NCBI RefSeq assembly: GCF_001940565.1
Contig: NZ_LTDM01000011.1
Location: 159,773-223,772 of the forward strand
Length of the DNA: 64,000 nucleotides
Source of the DNA: Tissierella creatinophila DSM 6911
GTDB lineage: Bacteria; Bacillota; Clostridia; Tissierellales; Tissierellaceae
Reading direction: 5' to 3'
Positions 50,424 to 61,153 of the stretch are shown piece after piece (positions within the stretch are counted from its first letter, which is position 1; each line of letters starts with the position of its first letter). The position numbers and the translations under genes were made by a program. The notes beneath the pieces were generated by a model. That model was given only the letters and a program-made list of their open reading frames with translations. It was not told where the DNA came from and searched no databases.

Positions 50424-51860
50424 TTAATATTTTCCTATAGGTGGTTTAACTGAGTCTGGTAGAGGACATTTGTAACTTCCTCCATTTTGTTTTAAAACAA
50501 TTTTCTTTGCCTTTTCTATTATCTCTGGTCTATCCATAGTCCTTATTGCTGAAAGTGCCATAGCTTTAGCAGCTGTAATCAAGCCCTTATCAGTAATACT
50601 ACTATTTCCTTGACCTGTAGTTTGCCAAGTATGTCCTACATTGCCAATACATACAGTTGCTATGTGAAGGTTTAGAGTCGGTACAGTATAGCAGACATCC
50701 CCTACATCTGTAGAGCCAGATTCATAAGAGGTATTTTTGCTATCATATGGGTGAACTATTGGATCAAGTGGCTTATAAAGTCTTTCTTCTATTTGATCTT
50801 CTCCATATATCTCTGCTATCTCTTCTTTTATTTCATCTAGAGTATTTTCATTATAGGAAAGTAAATACTCTCTTGCAAGAGAATAGTCCTCTTCGTCCCA
50901 TAAAGGTGCTCCCACATCTTGTAGAGCCTCATCTGCAACTTTTGCTAACGCACTGTTGGGGATATAATCAGAAAATGCCATAGTTATTTCATACTCCATT
51001 TGTGTACCTGTCATTAGCGCTGCACCGCGAGCAACATTTACGACTCTTTCAAATAATTCATTTACTCCTTTAACATTTGGAGAACGCACTTCATATTTTA
51101 CTAAGCTGTGATCTTGAACCACATTTGGAGCCACTCCTCCTGCATCTACATATGCATAGTGAATACGAGCCTGATCTATCATATGTTCTCTTAGATAATT
51201 GACTCCAACACTCATAAGCTCAGCTGCATCTAATGCACTACGACCTAAGTGAGGCGCACTCCCAGCATGAGATGTTATTCCATTGAACTCAAAGTTTGCA
51301 CCCATAATAGCCACTGACCTATTAGATGGTATTTCATTTTTACTTGCAGGATGCCATGTATATACAAAATCCACCCCATCAAAAACACCAGCTCTAGCCA
51401 TAAACTGCTTTGAGCCTGCTCCTTCTTCTCCAGGACAACCAAAATAAATTACTCTACCTTGTTTTTTATTTTGCTTAAAGTACTCTTTTATTGCAATGGC
51501 TGCTCCTAAAGATCCAGCTCCTAGAGCATTGTGACCACATCCATGACCAGGCGCACCTTCTTTAACTGGACTCTTTACTGTTTTTCCTCCCTCTTGGCTA
51601 AGGGTATCAAGCGCATCATATTCCCCAAGAAACCCTACTACAGGACTTCCACTTCCAAACGATGCAGTAAATGCAGTTGGTATATCAGCTACACCTTTAT
51701 TTATAGTAAAACCTTCATTTTCTAATACTTCACATAAAAGATCTGCGGACTTTACTTCTTCATAAGGTAGTTCTGCAAACTCCCATATCTTATGGCTAAC
51801 ATCCAAGATCATATCTTTTTTTTCATCTATAATTTTATTTATAAATTTTAAATCCTTCAT
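50424..51860 (-). CDS. M20 family amidohydrolase, AbgB-like
   Basis: A 478-residue metallo-amidohydrolase. The metal motif Gly-His-Gly-Cys-Gly-His-Asn near residue 105 and the Cys-Pro-Gly-Glu-Glu-Gly-Ala-Gly segment near 142 are typical, and length and order match subunit B of p-aminobenzoyl-glutamate hydrolase rather than aminoacylases of about 390 residues. An AbgA partner is not visible. The substrate might be a folate fragment or another N-acyl amino acid. GGAGG precedes the ATG. Confidence 0.85.
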   Translation of the reverse strand: MKDLKFINKIIDEKKDMILDVSHKIWEFAELPYEEVKSADLLCEVLENEGFTINKGVADIPTAFTASFGSGSPVVGFLGEYDALDTLSQEGGKTVKSPVKEGAPGHGCGHNALGAGSLGAAIAIKEYFKQNKKQGRVIYFGCPGEEGAGSKQFMARAGVFDGVDFVYTWHPASKNEIPSNRSVAIMGANFEFNGITSHAGSAPHLGRSALDAAELMSVGVNYLREHMIDQARIHYAYVDAGGVAPNVVQDHSLVKYEVRSPNVKGVNELFERVVNVARGAALMTGTQMEYEITMAFSDYIPNSALAKVADEALQDVGAPLWDEEDYSLAREYLLSYNENTLDEIKEEIAEIYGEDQIEERLYKPLDPIVHPYDSKNTSYESGSTDVGDVCYTVPTLNLHIATVCIGNVGHTWQTTGQGNSSITDKGLITAAKAMALSAIRTMDRPEIIEKAKKIVLKQNGGSYKCPLPDSVKPPIGKY

Positions 51861-51904
51861 AAATTCTATCCTCCATTATAGTAAAAACATTCATATTTCC
51901 TTAA

Positions 51905-52192
51905 TTATCTATATTTACCAACTTTTTCATCCATTGTTACGCCCTCTGATTTATAATCAATCTTAACTATAGATACTACTCTAGTTGCCCCTTCTTTTAT
52001 ACAAATTTCTTGAGCATCTTTAACTATTTTTAAAAGAATATCTATTTCACCTTCCATTGTTGTCTCCATCGGTCCAACTTCATATTTAACTCCTGATTTT
52101 TCAATGTGTTCAATAACTTTATCTACAACATCATAAATACATTCATCTGGAACAACTGGTAAAACTTGTAAGCTTACATTCACATTTCCCAT
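51905..52192 (-). CDS. MTH1187/YkoF-type thiamine-binding family protein
   Basis: A 95-residue protein with a ferredoxin-like alternation. Asn-Val-Ser-Leu-Gln-Val-Leu-Pro-Val-Val-Pro near the start and Gly-Pro-Met-Glu-Thr-Thr-Met-Glu-Gly-Glu near residue 40 are the signature of the DUF77/MTH1187 family, some members of which bind thiamine precursors. It lies 45 bp upstream of the AbgB-like gene on the same strand. AAGGGGG precedes the ATG. Confidence 0.85.
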   Translation of the reverse strand: MGNVNVSLQVLPVVPDECIYDVVDKVIEHIEKSGVKYEVGPMETTMEGEIDILLKIVKDAQEICIKEGATRVVSIVKIDYKSEGVTMDEKVGKYR

Positions 52193-52295
52193 TTTTTATT
52201 CCCCCTTAAACTTGTTTTTATTATATGGTTATTCTTATATAAAGTCAATTAATGGTGTATGATAGAAAACTTTTTTTATTTGTTGAAATTTACTA

Positions 52296-52323
52296 TTGAC
52301 AAATTCTATTATAGTGATACAAT
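52296..52323 (+). promoter_or_regulatory. Sigma-A promoter of the trp operon
   Basis: TTGACA at 52296-52301, 16 bases, TACAAT at 52318-52323, just upstream of the T-box leader. Confidence 0.8.
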
Positions 52324-52344
52324 TATGAATAATAAAAAAACTCT

Positions 52345-52617
52345 AAACTATTGATACGGAGATAAAAACAAGAAAAGAGCTTAAAGAGAACTTGGGATGG
52401 TGAGAACCAAGTAGTTACTGCTTGTTAAATGGACCGTTGAGGGCACATTGAAAGATTGTCTTTACAATCGAGTATCTTGTGACGTTATGACTTACGTTAG
52501 TAGTCGGGAATATGTTAGTATTTCGCAGAGATTATGGCTTTGCCATAAATTAAGGTGGTACCACGGGTATATTGACTCGTCCTTAGCAGATTAAACTGCT
52601 TGGGGCGAGTTTTTTTG
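52345..52617 (+). ncRNA. T-box riboswitch with UGG (tryptophan) specifier
   Basis: The leader of trpE has a stem I with AGAGAAC and GGATGGTGAGAACC distal features, the specifier TGG at 52430-52432 followed by A, the antiterminator T-box AAGGTGGTACCACGGG (52552-52567), and a terminator with ACTCGTCC...GGGCGAGT arms (52575-52610) plus seven T residues. Uncharged tRNA-Trp is expected to favour antitermination and turn on trp genes. Confidence 0.95.
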
Positions 52618-52645
52618 TTTCTTTAAAAAGAAAGGAAGAAAAAAC

Positions 52646-54103
52646 ATGAACTTTTATCCAACAATCCAAGAAGCAGAAACAATTTTAAAAACAGATGACT
52701 TTAAAACTATCCCTATTAGTTATTCTATAGATGCGAAAAAAGATGCAACTGATATCTATAAAGTACTAAAGAACATCAGTCGCAATGTATTTATTTTAGA
52801 GTCAGCTAGATATGATAAAACTTGGGGGCGTTATACCTTTTTAGGTTTTGATCCAAAACTAGAAATCACCTGTAAAGATAGAACTGTTAAAATCAACTCA
52901 GGTACTAGTTTAACATTTGAAGATAAAAGTCCACATGAATATATACGGCAAATTATCGAAGAAAACAAAAGTCCTCAAATTTCTTCTTTGCCTACTTTTA
53001 CAGGAGGTCTTGTTGGTTACTTCTCATATGAGTTTATCAATTATAGTGAACCTAACACAGTGTCAGATACTATGGACGAAGAAGGATTTAACGATGTTGA
53101 TCTAATGCTCTTTGACAAGCTTATAGCGATTGATAATCTTGAACAAAAGATCGTATTTATTGTAAATATAAAAACTGATGATTTAAAGTCTAATTATAAT
53201 AAAGGAATCTTAGATTTAAAGCAGTTAGAAAACCTTGTGATAAATGGAGAATTTGTAAACGAAGAAAAAGGAAAACTACTAGAACCGTTGACTCCACTAT
53301 TTGATGAAACTAGATACTCTAAGATGGTTGAAAATGCAAAACAAAGTATATTAGATGGAGATATATCTCAGGTAGTTTTATCAAATAGATTGTCTGCAAA
53401 GTACACGGGAAGTCTTTTTAATACTTACTGTACTCTTAGAAAAGAAAATCCATCACCTTATATGTTTTATTTTTCAAGCAGTGATATAGAGATAGCTGGA
53501 GCCTCTCCAGAGACGCTAGTAAAGCTCGAGAATAAGAAGATTTCAACTTTCCCTTTAGCTGGAACAAAAAGGCGAGGAAAAACACCAGAGGAAGATAAGG
53601 AACTGGAAATTGAACTTTTAGGTGATCAAAAGGAGTGCTCAGAACACAATATGCTGGTAGATCTTGGACTCTATGATCTAGGAAAGATAAGCGAACCTAG
53701 CAGTTTAAAGGTAGCTAAGTATATGTCAATCGAACGATTTTCACATGTAATGCATATAGGATCAACTGTTCAAGGCACAATAAGAGGAGATAAAGATGCA
53801 CTTGATGCTATAGATGCTGTTTTACCTGCTGGTACACTTTCAGGCGCTCCAAAACTCAAAGCATGCGAGATAATCAATAGATTAGAAAACAATAGACGTG
53901 GAATTTATGGCGGTGCTATTGGCTATATTGACTTTAGCGGAAATATGGATACTTGTATCTCAATAAGACTTGCCTTTAAAAAGAATGGAAAAGTTTTCGT
54001 TCGATCGGGAGCTGGAATTGTAAAAGACTCAATTCCAAAAAAAGAATATGAAGAATGTATAAATAAGGCTAGAGCAGTCGTAGAAGCATTGGAGGAGGTA
54101 TAA
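52646..54103 (+). CDS. trpE: Anthranilate synthase component I
   Basis: A 485-residue chorismate-using enzyme, first step of tryptophan synthesis. Family motifs are [10 protein letters not shown] near residue 113, [10 protein letters not shown] near 284, Pro-Leu-Ala-Gly-Thr-Lys-Arg-Arg-Gly near 303 and [11 protein letters not shown] near 393. First gene under the T-box. The glutaminase partner trpG is not in the operon, so ammonia must come from a shared PabA or free NH3. Confidence 0.95.
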   Translation: MNFYPTIQEAETILKTDDFKTIPISYSIDAKKDATDIYKVLKNISRNVFILESARYDKTWGRYTFLGFDPKLEITCKDRTVKINSGTSLTFEDKSPHEYIRQIIEENKSPQISSLPTFTGGLVGYFSYEFINYSEPNTVSDTMDEEGFNDVDLMLFDKLIAIDNLEQKIVFIVNIKTDDLKSNYNKGILDLKQLENLVINGEFVNEEKGKLLEPLTPLFDETRYSKMVENAKQSILDGDISQVVLSNRLSAKYTGSLFNTYCTLRKENPSPYMFYFSSSDIEIAGASPETLVKLENKKISTFPLAGTKRRGKTPEEDKELEIELLGDQKECSEHNMLVDLGLYDLGKISEPSSLKVAKYMSIERFSHVMHIGSTVQGTIRGDKDALDAIDAVLPAGTLSGAPKLKACEIINRLENNRRGIYGGAIGYIDFSGNMDTCISIRLAFKKNGKVFVRSGAGIVKDSIPKKEYEECINKARAVVEALEEV

Positions 54104-54104
54104 C

Positions 54105-55115
54105 ATGATTAAAGAAGCTATTATAAAACTTACAAATAAAGAAGATATGACTTATGAAATGGCAGAAGCTGTTATGGATGAGATAATGAGCGGGTGTGTT
54201 CCAGATCTTCAAATAGGTGCTTATCTAGTTGCCCTTTCAATGAAAGGTGAAACAATAGATGAAATTACAGCCTCGGCAAAGGGCATGAGAAATCATGCAG
54301 TCAAACTCTTACATGATCTAGATGTATTAGAAATAGTAGGTACAGGCGGAGATAAATCAAATTCTTTCAATATCTCTACAACAACGGCTATAGTTGTTGC
54401 AGCGGCGGATGTATTAGTTGCAAAACATGGTAATAGGGCTGCTTCAAGCAAATGTGGTGCAGCCGATGTATTAGAAGCACTAGGGGTTAACATTTCAATT
54501 TCAGCTAAAAGGAGTAAAGAAATACTAGATAAAATTGGTCTATGTTTTTTATTCGCACAAAAGTATCACTTGGCAATGAAGTATGTTGCACCGGTGAGAA
54601 AAGAACTTGCAATCCGCACTATCTTCAATATATTAGGGCCACTTTCAAATCCAGCAGGAGCAAGTATGCAGCTTATGGGTGTTTATGATGAAATGCTTGT
54701 TGAACCACTTGCAGAAGTACTTTTAAGACTTGGAGTTAAGAAAGCTATGGTTGTATATGGAAAAGATGGGCTCGATGAGATTTCAATGAGTGCCCCAACA
54801 AAGGTTTGTGAAATAAGAGATGGTTGGTTTAAAACATATACTATAAATCCTGAAGATTTAGGCTTTAAGCTCTGTAAAAAAGAAGATCTTCTAGGCGGTA
54901 ATCCTAAGGAAAATGCTAAAATTACACTTGATATCTTAAATGGTGTAAAGGGACCAAAACGAGATACAATTGTTTTAAATTCTGCAGCTGCACTCTATCT
55001 TGCAAAAGAAGGTTTGACACTACAAGATGCAGTTTATGAAATAGAAAATATAATTGACAATGGAAAAGCACTTGAAAAACTAAATGCTTTCATTAAACTT
55101 TCAAATGAGGTGTAA
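54105..55115 (+). CDS. trpD: Anthranilate phosphoribosyltransferase
   Basis: A 336-residue enzyme. Val-Gly-Thr-Gly-Gly-Asp near residue 79 (PRPP loop), Lys-His-Gly-Asn-Arg-Ala-Ala-Ser near 107 and the [10 protein letters not shown] motif near 162 are diagnostic. No N-terminal glutaminase domain is fused, unlike the TrpGD of some bacteria. It begins 1 base after the trpE stop with GGAGGAGGT upstream. Confidence 0.95.
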   Translation: MIKEAIIKLTNKEDMTYEMAEAVMDEIMSGCVPDLQIGAYLVALSMKGETIDEITASAKGMRNHAVKLLHDLDVLEIVGTGGDKSNSFNISTTTAIVVAAADVLVAKHGNRAASSKCGAADVLEALGVNISISAKRSKEILDKIGLCFLFAQKYHLAMKYVAPVRKELAIRTIFNILGPLSNPAGASMQLMGVYDEMLVEPLAEVLLRLGVKKAMVVYGKDGLDEISMSAPTKVCEIRDGWFKTYTINPEDLGFKLCKKEDLLGGNPKENAKITLDILNGVKGPKRDTIVLNSAAALYLAKEGLTLQDAVYEIENIIDNGKALEKLNAFIKLSNEV

Positions 55116-55118
55116 TAA

Positions 55119-55913
55119 ATGATTTTAGAAAAAATAGCAAATTATACAAGAAAAAGAGTCCAAGAAGATAAAAAGATAGTAAGTTTGGAAGAGGTTGTAA
55201 ACAAGGCAAATCTTTTACCTGAAGGAGACTTTAAATTTGAACAAACACTTAAAAAAAATAAAGTTTCAATTATCTGTGAAGTAAAAAAGGCGTCACCATC
55301 AAAGGGTATAATTTCTGAAGATTTTCCTTTTGTACAAATCGCAAGAGAATATGAAAATGCAGGTGCAGACTGTATCTCTGTTCTTACAGAACCAAAATGG
55401 TTTCTTGGAAGTGATGAGATCTTTAAAGAGATAAGAAAAAATGTAAATTTGCCAATGCTTAGAAAAGATTTTACTATTGACGAATATCAGATATATCAAT
55501 CAAAGCTCCTAGGTGCAGATGCAGTTTTATTGATTTGTTCTCTACTAGATACAAAGACATTAAAAAAATATATTTCTATTTGTGATAGTTTAGGCTTATC
55601 TACACTTGTGGAAGCTCATAATATAGGTGAAATAAATTCAGCAATAGATGCTGGTGCTAGAATCATAGGTGTAAACAACAGAAATCTTAAAGATTTCACT
55701 GTTGATTTATCAAATTCTATAAACCTTAGAAAAAGTATTCCAAATGATATCTTGTTTGTAGCAGAAAGTGGAATTTTAAATGTAAATGACGCTATCTCTC
55801 TTATAAGATCAGGTGCAGATGCACTACTAATAGGAGAAGCTATGATGCATGCTAGTGATAAAAAAGCTTTTATAAGAGAAATAAAACAAGGTGGTGCTTT
55901 AAATGAAGATTAA
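55119..55913 (+). CDS. trpC: Indole-3-glycerol phosphate synthase
   Basis: A 264-residue TIM barrel. [10 protein letters not shown] near residue 53, Leu-Arg-Lys-Asp-Phe near 113 and Ile-Gly-Val-Asn-Asn-Arg-Asn-Leu near 183 contain the catalytic Lys and Asn residues. It ends overlapping the ATG of trpF by 11 bases. Confidence 0.96.
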   Translation: MILEKIANYTRKRVQEDKKIVSLEEVVNKANLLPEGDFKFEQTLKKNKVSIICEVKKASPSKGIISEDFPFVQIAREYENAGADCISVLTEPKWFLGSDEIFKEIRKNVNLPMLRKDFTIDEYQIYQSKLLGADAVLLICSLLDTKTLKKYISICDSLGLSTLVEAHNIGEINSAIDAGARIIGVNNRNLKDFTVDLSNSINLRKSIPNDILFVAESGILNVNDAISLIRSGADALLIGEAMMHASDKKAFIREIKQGGALNED

Positions 55914-57693
55914 AATTTGTGGTTTATATAGAGAAGAAGATATTGAATATGTAAATATTGCAATGCCTGATTTTATTGGATTTATAATTGACTTTCCAAA
56001 AAGTCACCGAAGTATTACCCCACAACTGGCAAAAAAATTAAAAAGCAAATTAAATCCTAAAATCAAAACAGTAGGAGTCTTTGTAAATGCACCATATGAA
56101 TATATAGCTCAAATCTGCAAAGAAAATATAATAGATATGGTTCAACTTCATGGAAGTGAAGATGATGAATATATAAAGATGTTAAAAGAAATTACAGATA
56201 AGGAGATAATAAAGGCCTTTGTTGTAAAAGATGACTTTGACCCTAAACAAGCAGAACATTCTCTTGCCGATTATATTCTACTTGATGGAGGTATGGGAAG
56301 TGGAAAGAGTTTTTCCTATGAAAAGATAAAAGATATAAGGAGACCATTTTTTCTTGCAGGAGGACTTTCACCAGAAAATATAGAAGAATCTACCAGCCTA
56401 ATTAAGCCTTTTAGTATTGATATGTCATCAGGAGTAGAAACCGATAAAGTTAAAGATTTTAAAAAGATTATTTCTGCTGTAAAACAAGTTCATAGGAGGG
56501 AAAACAATATGAAAAAAGGAAGATTTGGAGTTCACGGGGGTCAGTATATACCCGAAACATTGATGAATGCAGTTTTAGAATTGGAAGCTGCTTATGAGTA
56601 TTATAAAAATGATGATGGTTTTCAAAAAGAACTTACAGAATTACTAAATGAATATGCTGGTAGGCCATCAAGACTTTACTTTGCTAAGAAGATGACTAAG
56701 GATCTAGGTGGAGCTAAGATTTATCTTAAACGTGAGGACTTAAATCATACAGGTGCTCATAAGATCAATAATGTACTTGGTCAAGTTTTACTAGCGAAAA
56801 AAATGGGCAAAACTAGAGTTATAGCTGAAACAGGTGCGGGTCAACATGGAGTAGCAACTGCAACGGCAGCAGCACTCTTTGGGATGGAGTGTGAAATCTT
56901 TATGGGCAAGGAAGATACTGAAAGACAAGCTCTTAATGTCTATAAAATGAGACTTTTAGGCTCAAAAGTACATGAAGTGACATCTGGAACTGCCACATTA
57001 AAGGATGCAGTATCTGAGACTATGCGTGAATGGACAAAACGTATCCATGATACCCATTATGTACTTGGTTCTGTAATGGGACCTCACCCCTTCCCTATTA
57101 TTGTAAGAGATTTTCAAGCTGTGATTTCAAAGGAAATAAAAGAACAATGTCTCGAAAAAGAAGGAAGACTTCCCGATGCAGTTATTGCTTGCGTAGGTGG
57201 TGGTTCAAACGCTATCGGTGCTTTTTATAACTTTATAGAAGATGAAGATGTTCGTCTAATTGGATGTGAAGCAGCGGGCAGAGGAATTGATACATTTGAA
57301 ACAGCGGCAACAATTTCAACCGGAAGTCTTGGAATTTTCCATGGAATGAAAAGTTATTTCTGTCAAGATGAATACGGACAGATAGCACCAGTTTATTCAA
57401 TTTCAGCTGGTCTAGATTATCCAGGGGTAGGACCTGAACACGCATATTTAAATGATATAAAAAGGGCAGAATATGTTCCAGTAACTGATGAAGAATCAGT
57501 AATAGCTTTTGAATATCTTTCTAAAATGGAGGGAATTATTCCAGCGATTGAAAGTGCCCATGCACTCTCATATGCAATGAAACTTGCACCAACACTATCA
57601 AAGGATAAAATAATCGTAGTAAATCTATCAGGAAGAGGAGATAAAGATTGTGCTGCTATAGCTAGATATAGGGGGGAAGATATAGATGAGTAA
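55903..57693 (+). CDS. trpFB: TrpF-TrpB in one frame: phosphoribosylanthranilate isomerase and tryptophan synthase beta
   Basis: One 596-codon frame. Residues 1-200 are TrpF: Lys-Ile-Cys-Gly-Leu at the start (catalytic Cys), Gln-Leu-His-Gly-Ser near 87, a Leu-Asp-Gly-Gly segment near 127 and Leu-Ala-Gly-Gly-Leu near 150. Residues 203-596 are a full TrpB with the PLP Lys in [17 protein letters not shown] and Gly-Gly-Gly-Ser-Asn-Ala. No stop divides them. A strong AGGAGG lies at 56494-56499, ten bases before an ATG at 56509 where a free TrpB would begin, so fused and free TrpB may both be made. Confidence 0.93.
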   Translation: MKIKICGLYREEDIEYVNIAMPDFIGFIIDFPKSHRSITPQLAKKLKSKLNPKIKTVGVFVNAPYEYIAQICKENIIDMVQLHGSEDDEYIKMLKEITDKEIIKAFVVKDDFDPKQAEHSLADYILLDGGMGSGKSFSYEKIKDIRRPFFLAGGLSPENIEESTSLIKPFSIDMSSGVETDKVKDFKKIISAVKQVHRRENNMKKGRFGVHGGQYIPETLMNAVLELEAAYEYYKNDDGFQKELTELLNEYAGRPSRLYFAKKMTKDLGGAKIYLKREDLNHTGAHKINNVLGQVLLAKKMGKTRVIAETGAGQHGVATATAAALFGMECEIFMGKEDTERQALNVYKMRLLGSKVHEVTSGTATLKDAVSETMREWTKRIHDTHYVLGSVMGPHPFPIIVRDFQAVISKEIKEQCLEKEGRLPDAVIACVGGGSNAIGAFYNFIEDEDVRLIGCEAAGRGIDTFETAATISTGSLGIFHGMKSYFCQDEYGQIAPVYSISAGLDYPGVGPEHAYLNDIKRAEYVPVTDEESVIAFEYLSKMEGIIPAIESAHALSYAMKLAPTLSKDKIIVVNLSGRGDKDCAAIARYRGEDIDE

Positions 57694-58462
57694 AATAAAA
57701 AAAGCATTTGAAAACGGTAAGGCATTTATTCCATTTATAACTTGTGGTGATCCAAATTTAGATATCACTGAGGAACTCGTATATGCCATGGAAGAAGCGG
57801 GAGCGGATTTAATAGAACTAGGTATTCCTTTTTCTGATCCAACTGCAGAAGGTTCTGTAATTCAAGCTGCAAGTCTAAGAGCATTAAATGGCGGTGTTAC
57901 AACAGACAAAATATTTGAGATGATTAAAAGGATTCGAAAAAATAGTGGGATTCCTCTTGCAATTATGACTTATGCAAATGTTGTTTTTTCATATAATACA
58001 GAAAAGTTCATTAAAACTATGGGTGAGATGGGTGTTGATGCACTTATTCTTCCAGATGTTCCATTTGAGGAAAAAGAAGAGTTTTCACTAGTCTGCGAAA
58101 AATATGATGTAGACTTTATTTCACTTATCGCTCCAACATCAAATGAAAGAGTAGAAAAAGTAGCAAGAGAAGCAAAGGGATTTGTCTATTGTGTTTCTTC
58201 TTTAGGAGTTACAGGAACGAGGACGGATATATCTAATGACATTGGAAGTTCAGTTGAAATGATCAGAAACAAAAGTAATCTTCCTTGCGCAATAGGATTT
58301 GGAATCTCAACTCCTGAGCAGGCAAAGAAAATGGCTTCCCTTTCAGATGGAGTTATTGTAGGCTCAGCAATTGTAAAACTATGTGGTGAATATGGAGAAG
58401 AATGTGTACCTATTGTAAAAGATTTTGTAATGGAGATGAAAGAGGCTATTAGAACTGTATAA
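57686..58462 (+). CDS. trpA: Tryptophan synthase alpha subunit
   Basis: A 258-residue TIM barrel that releases indole for TrpB. [10 protein letters not shown] near residue 14 and the catalytic Glu in [12 protein letters not shown] near 47 are typical. It overlaps the trpB end by 8 bases, with AGGGGGG upstream. Last gene of the operon. Confidence 0.96.
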   Translation: MSKIKKAFENGKAFIPFITCGDPNLDITEELVYAMEEAGADLIELGIPFSDPTAEGSVIQAASLRALNGGVTTDKIFEMIKRIRKNSGIPLAIMTYANVVFSYNTEKFIKTMGEMGVDALILPDVPFEEKEEFSLVCEKYDVDFISLIAPTSNERVEKVAREAKGFVYCVSSLGVTGTRTDISNDIGSSVEMIRNKSNLPCAIGFGISTPEQAKKMASLSDGVIVGSAIVKLCGEYGEECVPIVKDFVMEMKEAIRTV

Positions 58463-58467
58463 TAAAA

Positions 58468-58505
58468 AACCTAAGCCACAACAAAATTTTGTTGTGGCTT
58501 AGGTT
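58468..58505 (+). terminator. Terminator of the trp operon
   Basis: A perfect 38-bp palindrome, AACCTAAGCCACAACAAAA and its complement, five bases after the trpA stop. Confidence 0.88.
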
Positions 58506-58593
58506 CATCTTTTATAAAAACACTTCTTAACAAACTACCAACGATAGATAGGAAAAGCATTACTTTTCTTACAACATTAAAGTTTATCTATCT

Positions 58594-59505
58594 TTACTTA
58601 ATTAATCCATTCTCAACCAAGAAATCTTTTGCTGCTTCTTCTACAGACATTTTATCTATATCTACTTTAGAATTTAAACTCATGACTGATTCATTAGTAA
58701 TTATATCTGTTAATTTAGCTATCTCTGCTTCAAGGTCTGGATATTTCTCTAAAACCTCCGTTCTAAAAACAGGTGCTATACTATATACTGCAAAGGCATT
58801 TTTATCATCTTCGAGTGGAACATAACCATCTCTTTCTATTATACCATCCGTAGCAAAACCTGTTGTAACCTCTGCTTTACCATTTTTCATTGCTTCATAG
58901 AATAATCCCAGTTCAAGATTTAATCTATCTTCATTAGGAACATTGAAATCATATACCTCCATCAATCTAGGCATCATATCTGGTCTTTCATATGATTCTG
59001 CTGCCGTTACTAATGTAATACTGTTACCATCGTTATATGCTTTTGCAAGATCACTTACATTTTTAAGCTTATACTTCTCAGCTAATTCTGGGGTAGCAAC
59101 CATTACATAGGTATTGTTTGCACTAGAATATGGTAACCATGTAATATCATTATCCTTATCCCATTCACTTACTAAGTTATAAGCTTCTTCTGCATCAAAT
59201 ACAGGTTCATGCTCCATAAACTGCATTAAACCGGTTCCTGTATACTCAAAATATCCATCAATCTCACCTGAAGTAAGTGCTGTTCTAATAATAGCAGTTT
59301 CTCCTAATCCTGTTTCATCGTTTACAGTATATCCAAGATCTTCTAAATATTGAACCATAACACTACCCAATACAAGGCTTTCAGTAAAAGTTTTAGAACC
59401 TATTGTAATTTCTCCTTTAGAATTTTTATCCTTCGTATTACCACAGCCAACTAAAGAAACTACACATACTACTAAAGCAATAAATATTATTAATTTTCTT
59501 TTCAT
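58594..59505 (-). CDS. opuCC: Quaternary amine (glycine betaine/choline type) ABC transporter binding lipoprotein
   Basis: A 303-residue binding protein of the OpuAC/QAT family. Lipobox Leu-Val-Gly-Cys with Cys21. Gly-Ser-Lys-Thr-Phe-Thr-Glu-Ser near residue 37 and Glu-Tyr-Thr-Gly-Thr-Gly-Leu near 87 are typical of OpuC/OsmF-type proteins binding betaine, choline or carnitine. Last gene of the operon, 32 bp after the second permease. Confidence 0.88.
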   Translation of the reverse strand: MKRKLIIFIALVVCVVSLVGCGNTKDKNSKGEITIGSKTFTESLVLGSVMVQYLEDLGYTVNDETGLGETAIIRTALTSGEIDGYFEYTGTGLMQFMEHEPVFDAEEAYNLVSEWDKDNDITWLPYSSANNTYVMVATPELAEKYKLKNVSDLAKAYNDGNSITLVTAAESYERPDMMPRLMEVYDFNVPNEDRLNLELGLFYEAMKNGKAEVTTGFATDGIIERDGYVPLEDDKNAFAVYSIAPVFRTEVLEKYPDLEAEIAKLTDIITNESVMSLNSKVDIDKMSVEEAAKDFLVENGLIK

Positions 59506-59537
59506 TATTTAACAACTCCCTAAATCTATTTTTTATT

Positions 59538-60185
59538 TTAATCATCACTACCAAATACTTTTATCATTAATTTTGTTTCAATCTTTTCAATAAAAAAATT
59601 CATAGTTAAAGCAATTACAGCACATAGGGATGCCCCAATAAATAAATATTCAGGATATAGCATCGCAATTCCACTTGATATTAGTACTCCAAGACCACCC
59701 GCTCCAATAAATCCTGCAAGTGTAGAAATACTAACGACATATGTTGATGATGTCTTTATACCATTTAATATATATGGTGTTGACAGTGGTATTTCTAATT
59801 CTCTTAACACCTCCATATCTGTCATACCGAGACCTTTTGCAGCTTCTCTGGCTTTGTTATCTACTTCGAGCATTCCAACCATTGTACCTTTAACAATTGG
59901 AAGCACAGCTTGTATTACTAATACAACTATAGTTGGCAAATATCCAAATCCTAACAATGGTATTGATATAGCTATAAATGCAAAAGCAGGTATTGTTTGT
60001 AATGTGTTCAATAGTTGCAAAGCAATATTTGATGTAACTCTTACTTTATTACGACTTAACAAAATCCCCAAAGGTATTCCAATTAATATTGCTATTGTCA
60101 ATGATATCAGTACTAGGCTAATATGTATCGCAAAATTAATTGGGACTAATTCTGTTAATGCTCTTGCTACTCTAATCATATCCAT
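59538..60185 (-). CDS. opuCD: Quaternary amine ABC transporter permease (second)
   Basis: A 215-residue permease with about five or six helices. Thr-Ile-Pro-Ala-Phe-Ala-Phe-Ile-Ala near residue 70 and the EAA loop Ala-Arg-Glu-Ala-Ala-Lys-Gly-Leu-Gly-Met near 117 define the OpuC permease family. The ATG at 60185 has AAGGAATG upstream and starts 4 bases after the ATPase stop. Confidence 0.86.
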   Translation of the reverse strand: MDMIRVARALTELVPINFAIHISLVLISLTIAILIGIPLGILLSRNKVRVTSNIALQLLNTLQTIPAFAFIAISIPLLGFGYLPTIVVLVIQAVLPIVKGTMVGMLEVDNKAREAAKGLGMTDMEVLRELEIPLSTPYILNGIKTSSTYVVSISTLAGFIGAGGLGVLISSGIAMLYPEYLFIGASLCAVIALTMNFFIEKIETKLMIKVFGSDD

Positions 60186-60189
60186 ATTA

Positions 60190-61152
60190 TCATTCCTTAT
60201 AGAGATATTTTGAAATATCATCAAATGAAACTTCTGTTATAGGTTTATTTTCATTATCAACTATTGTAATAATACTTTTATTTTTTTCTATCAAATTTGC
60301 CAATGCCGAGTATAATGTAGAATTATCATTTAACTCTATCTTTCTATCTAAATTTTCATCTGTTATTTTTTTGTGATTATCCTCAATTAAATCCTTTAAT
60401 TTAATAATCTTCAATGCATCTAACACTCTTGTTTCTCCCATAAATTCTTTGACAAAGTCATTCTTTGGTCTCATCAGAATTTTAATTGGTTCATCACATT
60501 GAACTACTTTCCCTTCATTAAATATTGCTATTTTATCCCCCAGTTTTATTGCTTCATCAATATCATGAGTTACAAAGCATATGGTCTTTTTCTCAGCATT
60601 TTGAATTTTCAATAGATCATCTTGTAATTTGGTTCTGGCTATAGGGTCTACTGCTCCAAAAGGTTCATCCATTAAAACTATAGGTGGATTTCCAGCTAGT
60701 CCCCTTGCTACTCCTACCCTTTGCATCTGACCACCACTCAGATGCCTTGGATATTTCTTTCCTTCAATATCAGGGTCGAGACCTATCATAAGTATTAAAT
60801 CTCTTACTCGTTGGGTAATCATTTCCTTATCCCATTTTTTTAATTTTGGAACTATAGCTATATTCTCTTCTACAGTTTTATTTGGCAATAAGCCAATATC
60901 CTGTATAACATACCCTATATCTCTACGTAGACTATCTTCATCAAAGTCTTTAATGTTTTTACCATTGATAGTAATCGTTCCACTTGTAGAATCGAGCATC
61001 CTATTTATTAATCTAAGAGTAGTTGACTTTCCACATCCTGATTTGCCTAAGAAAACAGTTAGTTTCCCTGCTTCTACATGTAGATTTAAATTATCAATGG
61101 CAGGTATTTTTTCACCTGGATATAATTTTGTAACACTTTCTAAAAATATCAT
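60190..61152 (-). CDS. opuCA: Quaternary amine ABC transporter ATPase with CBS-like tail
   Basis: A 320-residue ATPase. Walker A Gly-Lys-Ser-Gly-Cys-Gly-Lys-Ser-Thr, signature Leu-Ser-Gly-Gly-Gln-Met-Gln-Arg, Walker B Ile-Val-Leu-Met-Asp-Glu-Pro-Phe-Gly-Ala. After the ATPase core, residues about 250-320 are a short tail with one CBS-like repeat (Ile-Ile-Thr-Ile-Val-Asp-Asn-Glu-Asn-Lys-Pro), whereas OpuCA proteins usually carry two CBS domains for ionic-strength sensing. The ATG at 61152 lies directly after the previous stop with AGGTGGTG upstream. Confidence 0.88.
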   Translation of the reverse strand: MIFLESVTKLYPGEKIPAIDNLNLHVEAGKLTVFLGKSGCGKSTTLRLINRMLDSTSGTITINGKNIKDFDEDSLRRDIGYVIQDIGLLPNKTVEENIAIVPKLKKWDKEMITQRVRDLILMIGLDPDIEGKKYPRHLSGGQMQRVGVARGLAGNPPIVLMDEPFGAVDPIARTKLQDDLLKIQNAEKKTICFVTHDIDEAIKLGDKIAIFNEGKVVQCDEPIKILMRPKNDFVKEFMGETRVLDALKIIKLKDLIEDNHKKITDENLDRKIELNDNSTLYSALANLIEKNKSIITIVDNENKPITEVSFDDISKYLYKE

Positions 61153-61153
61153 T

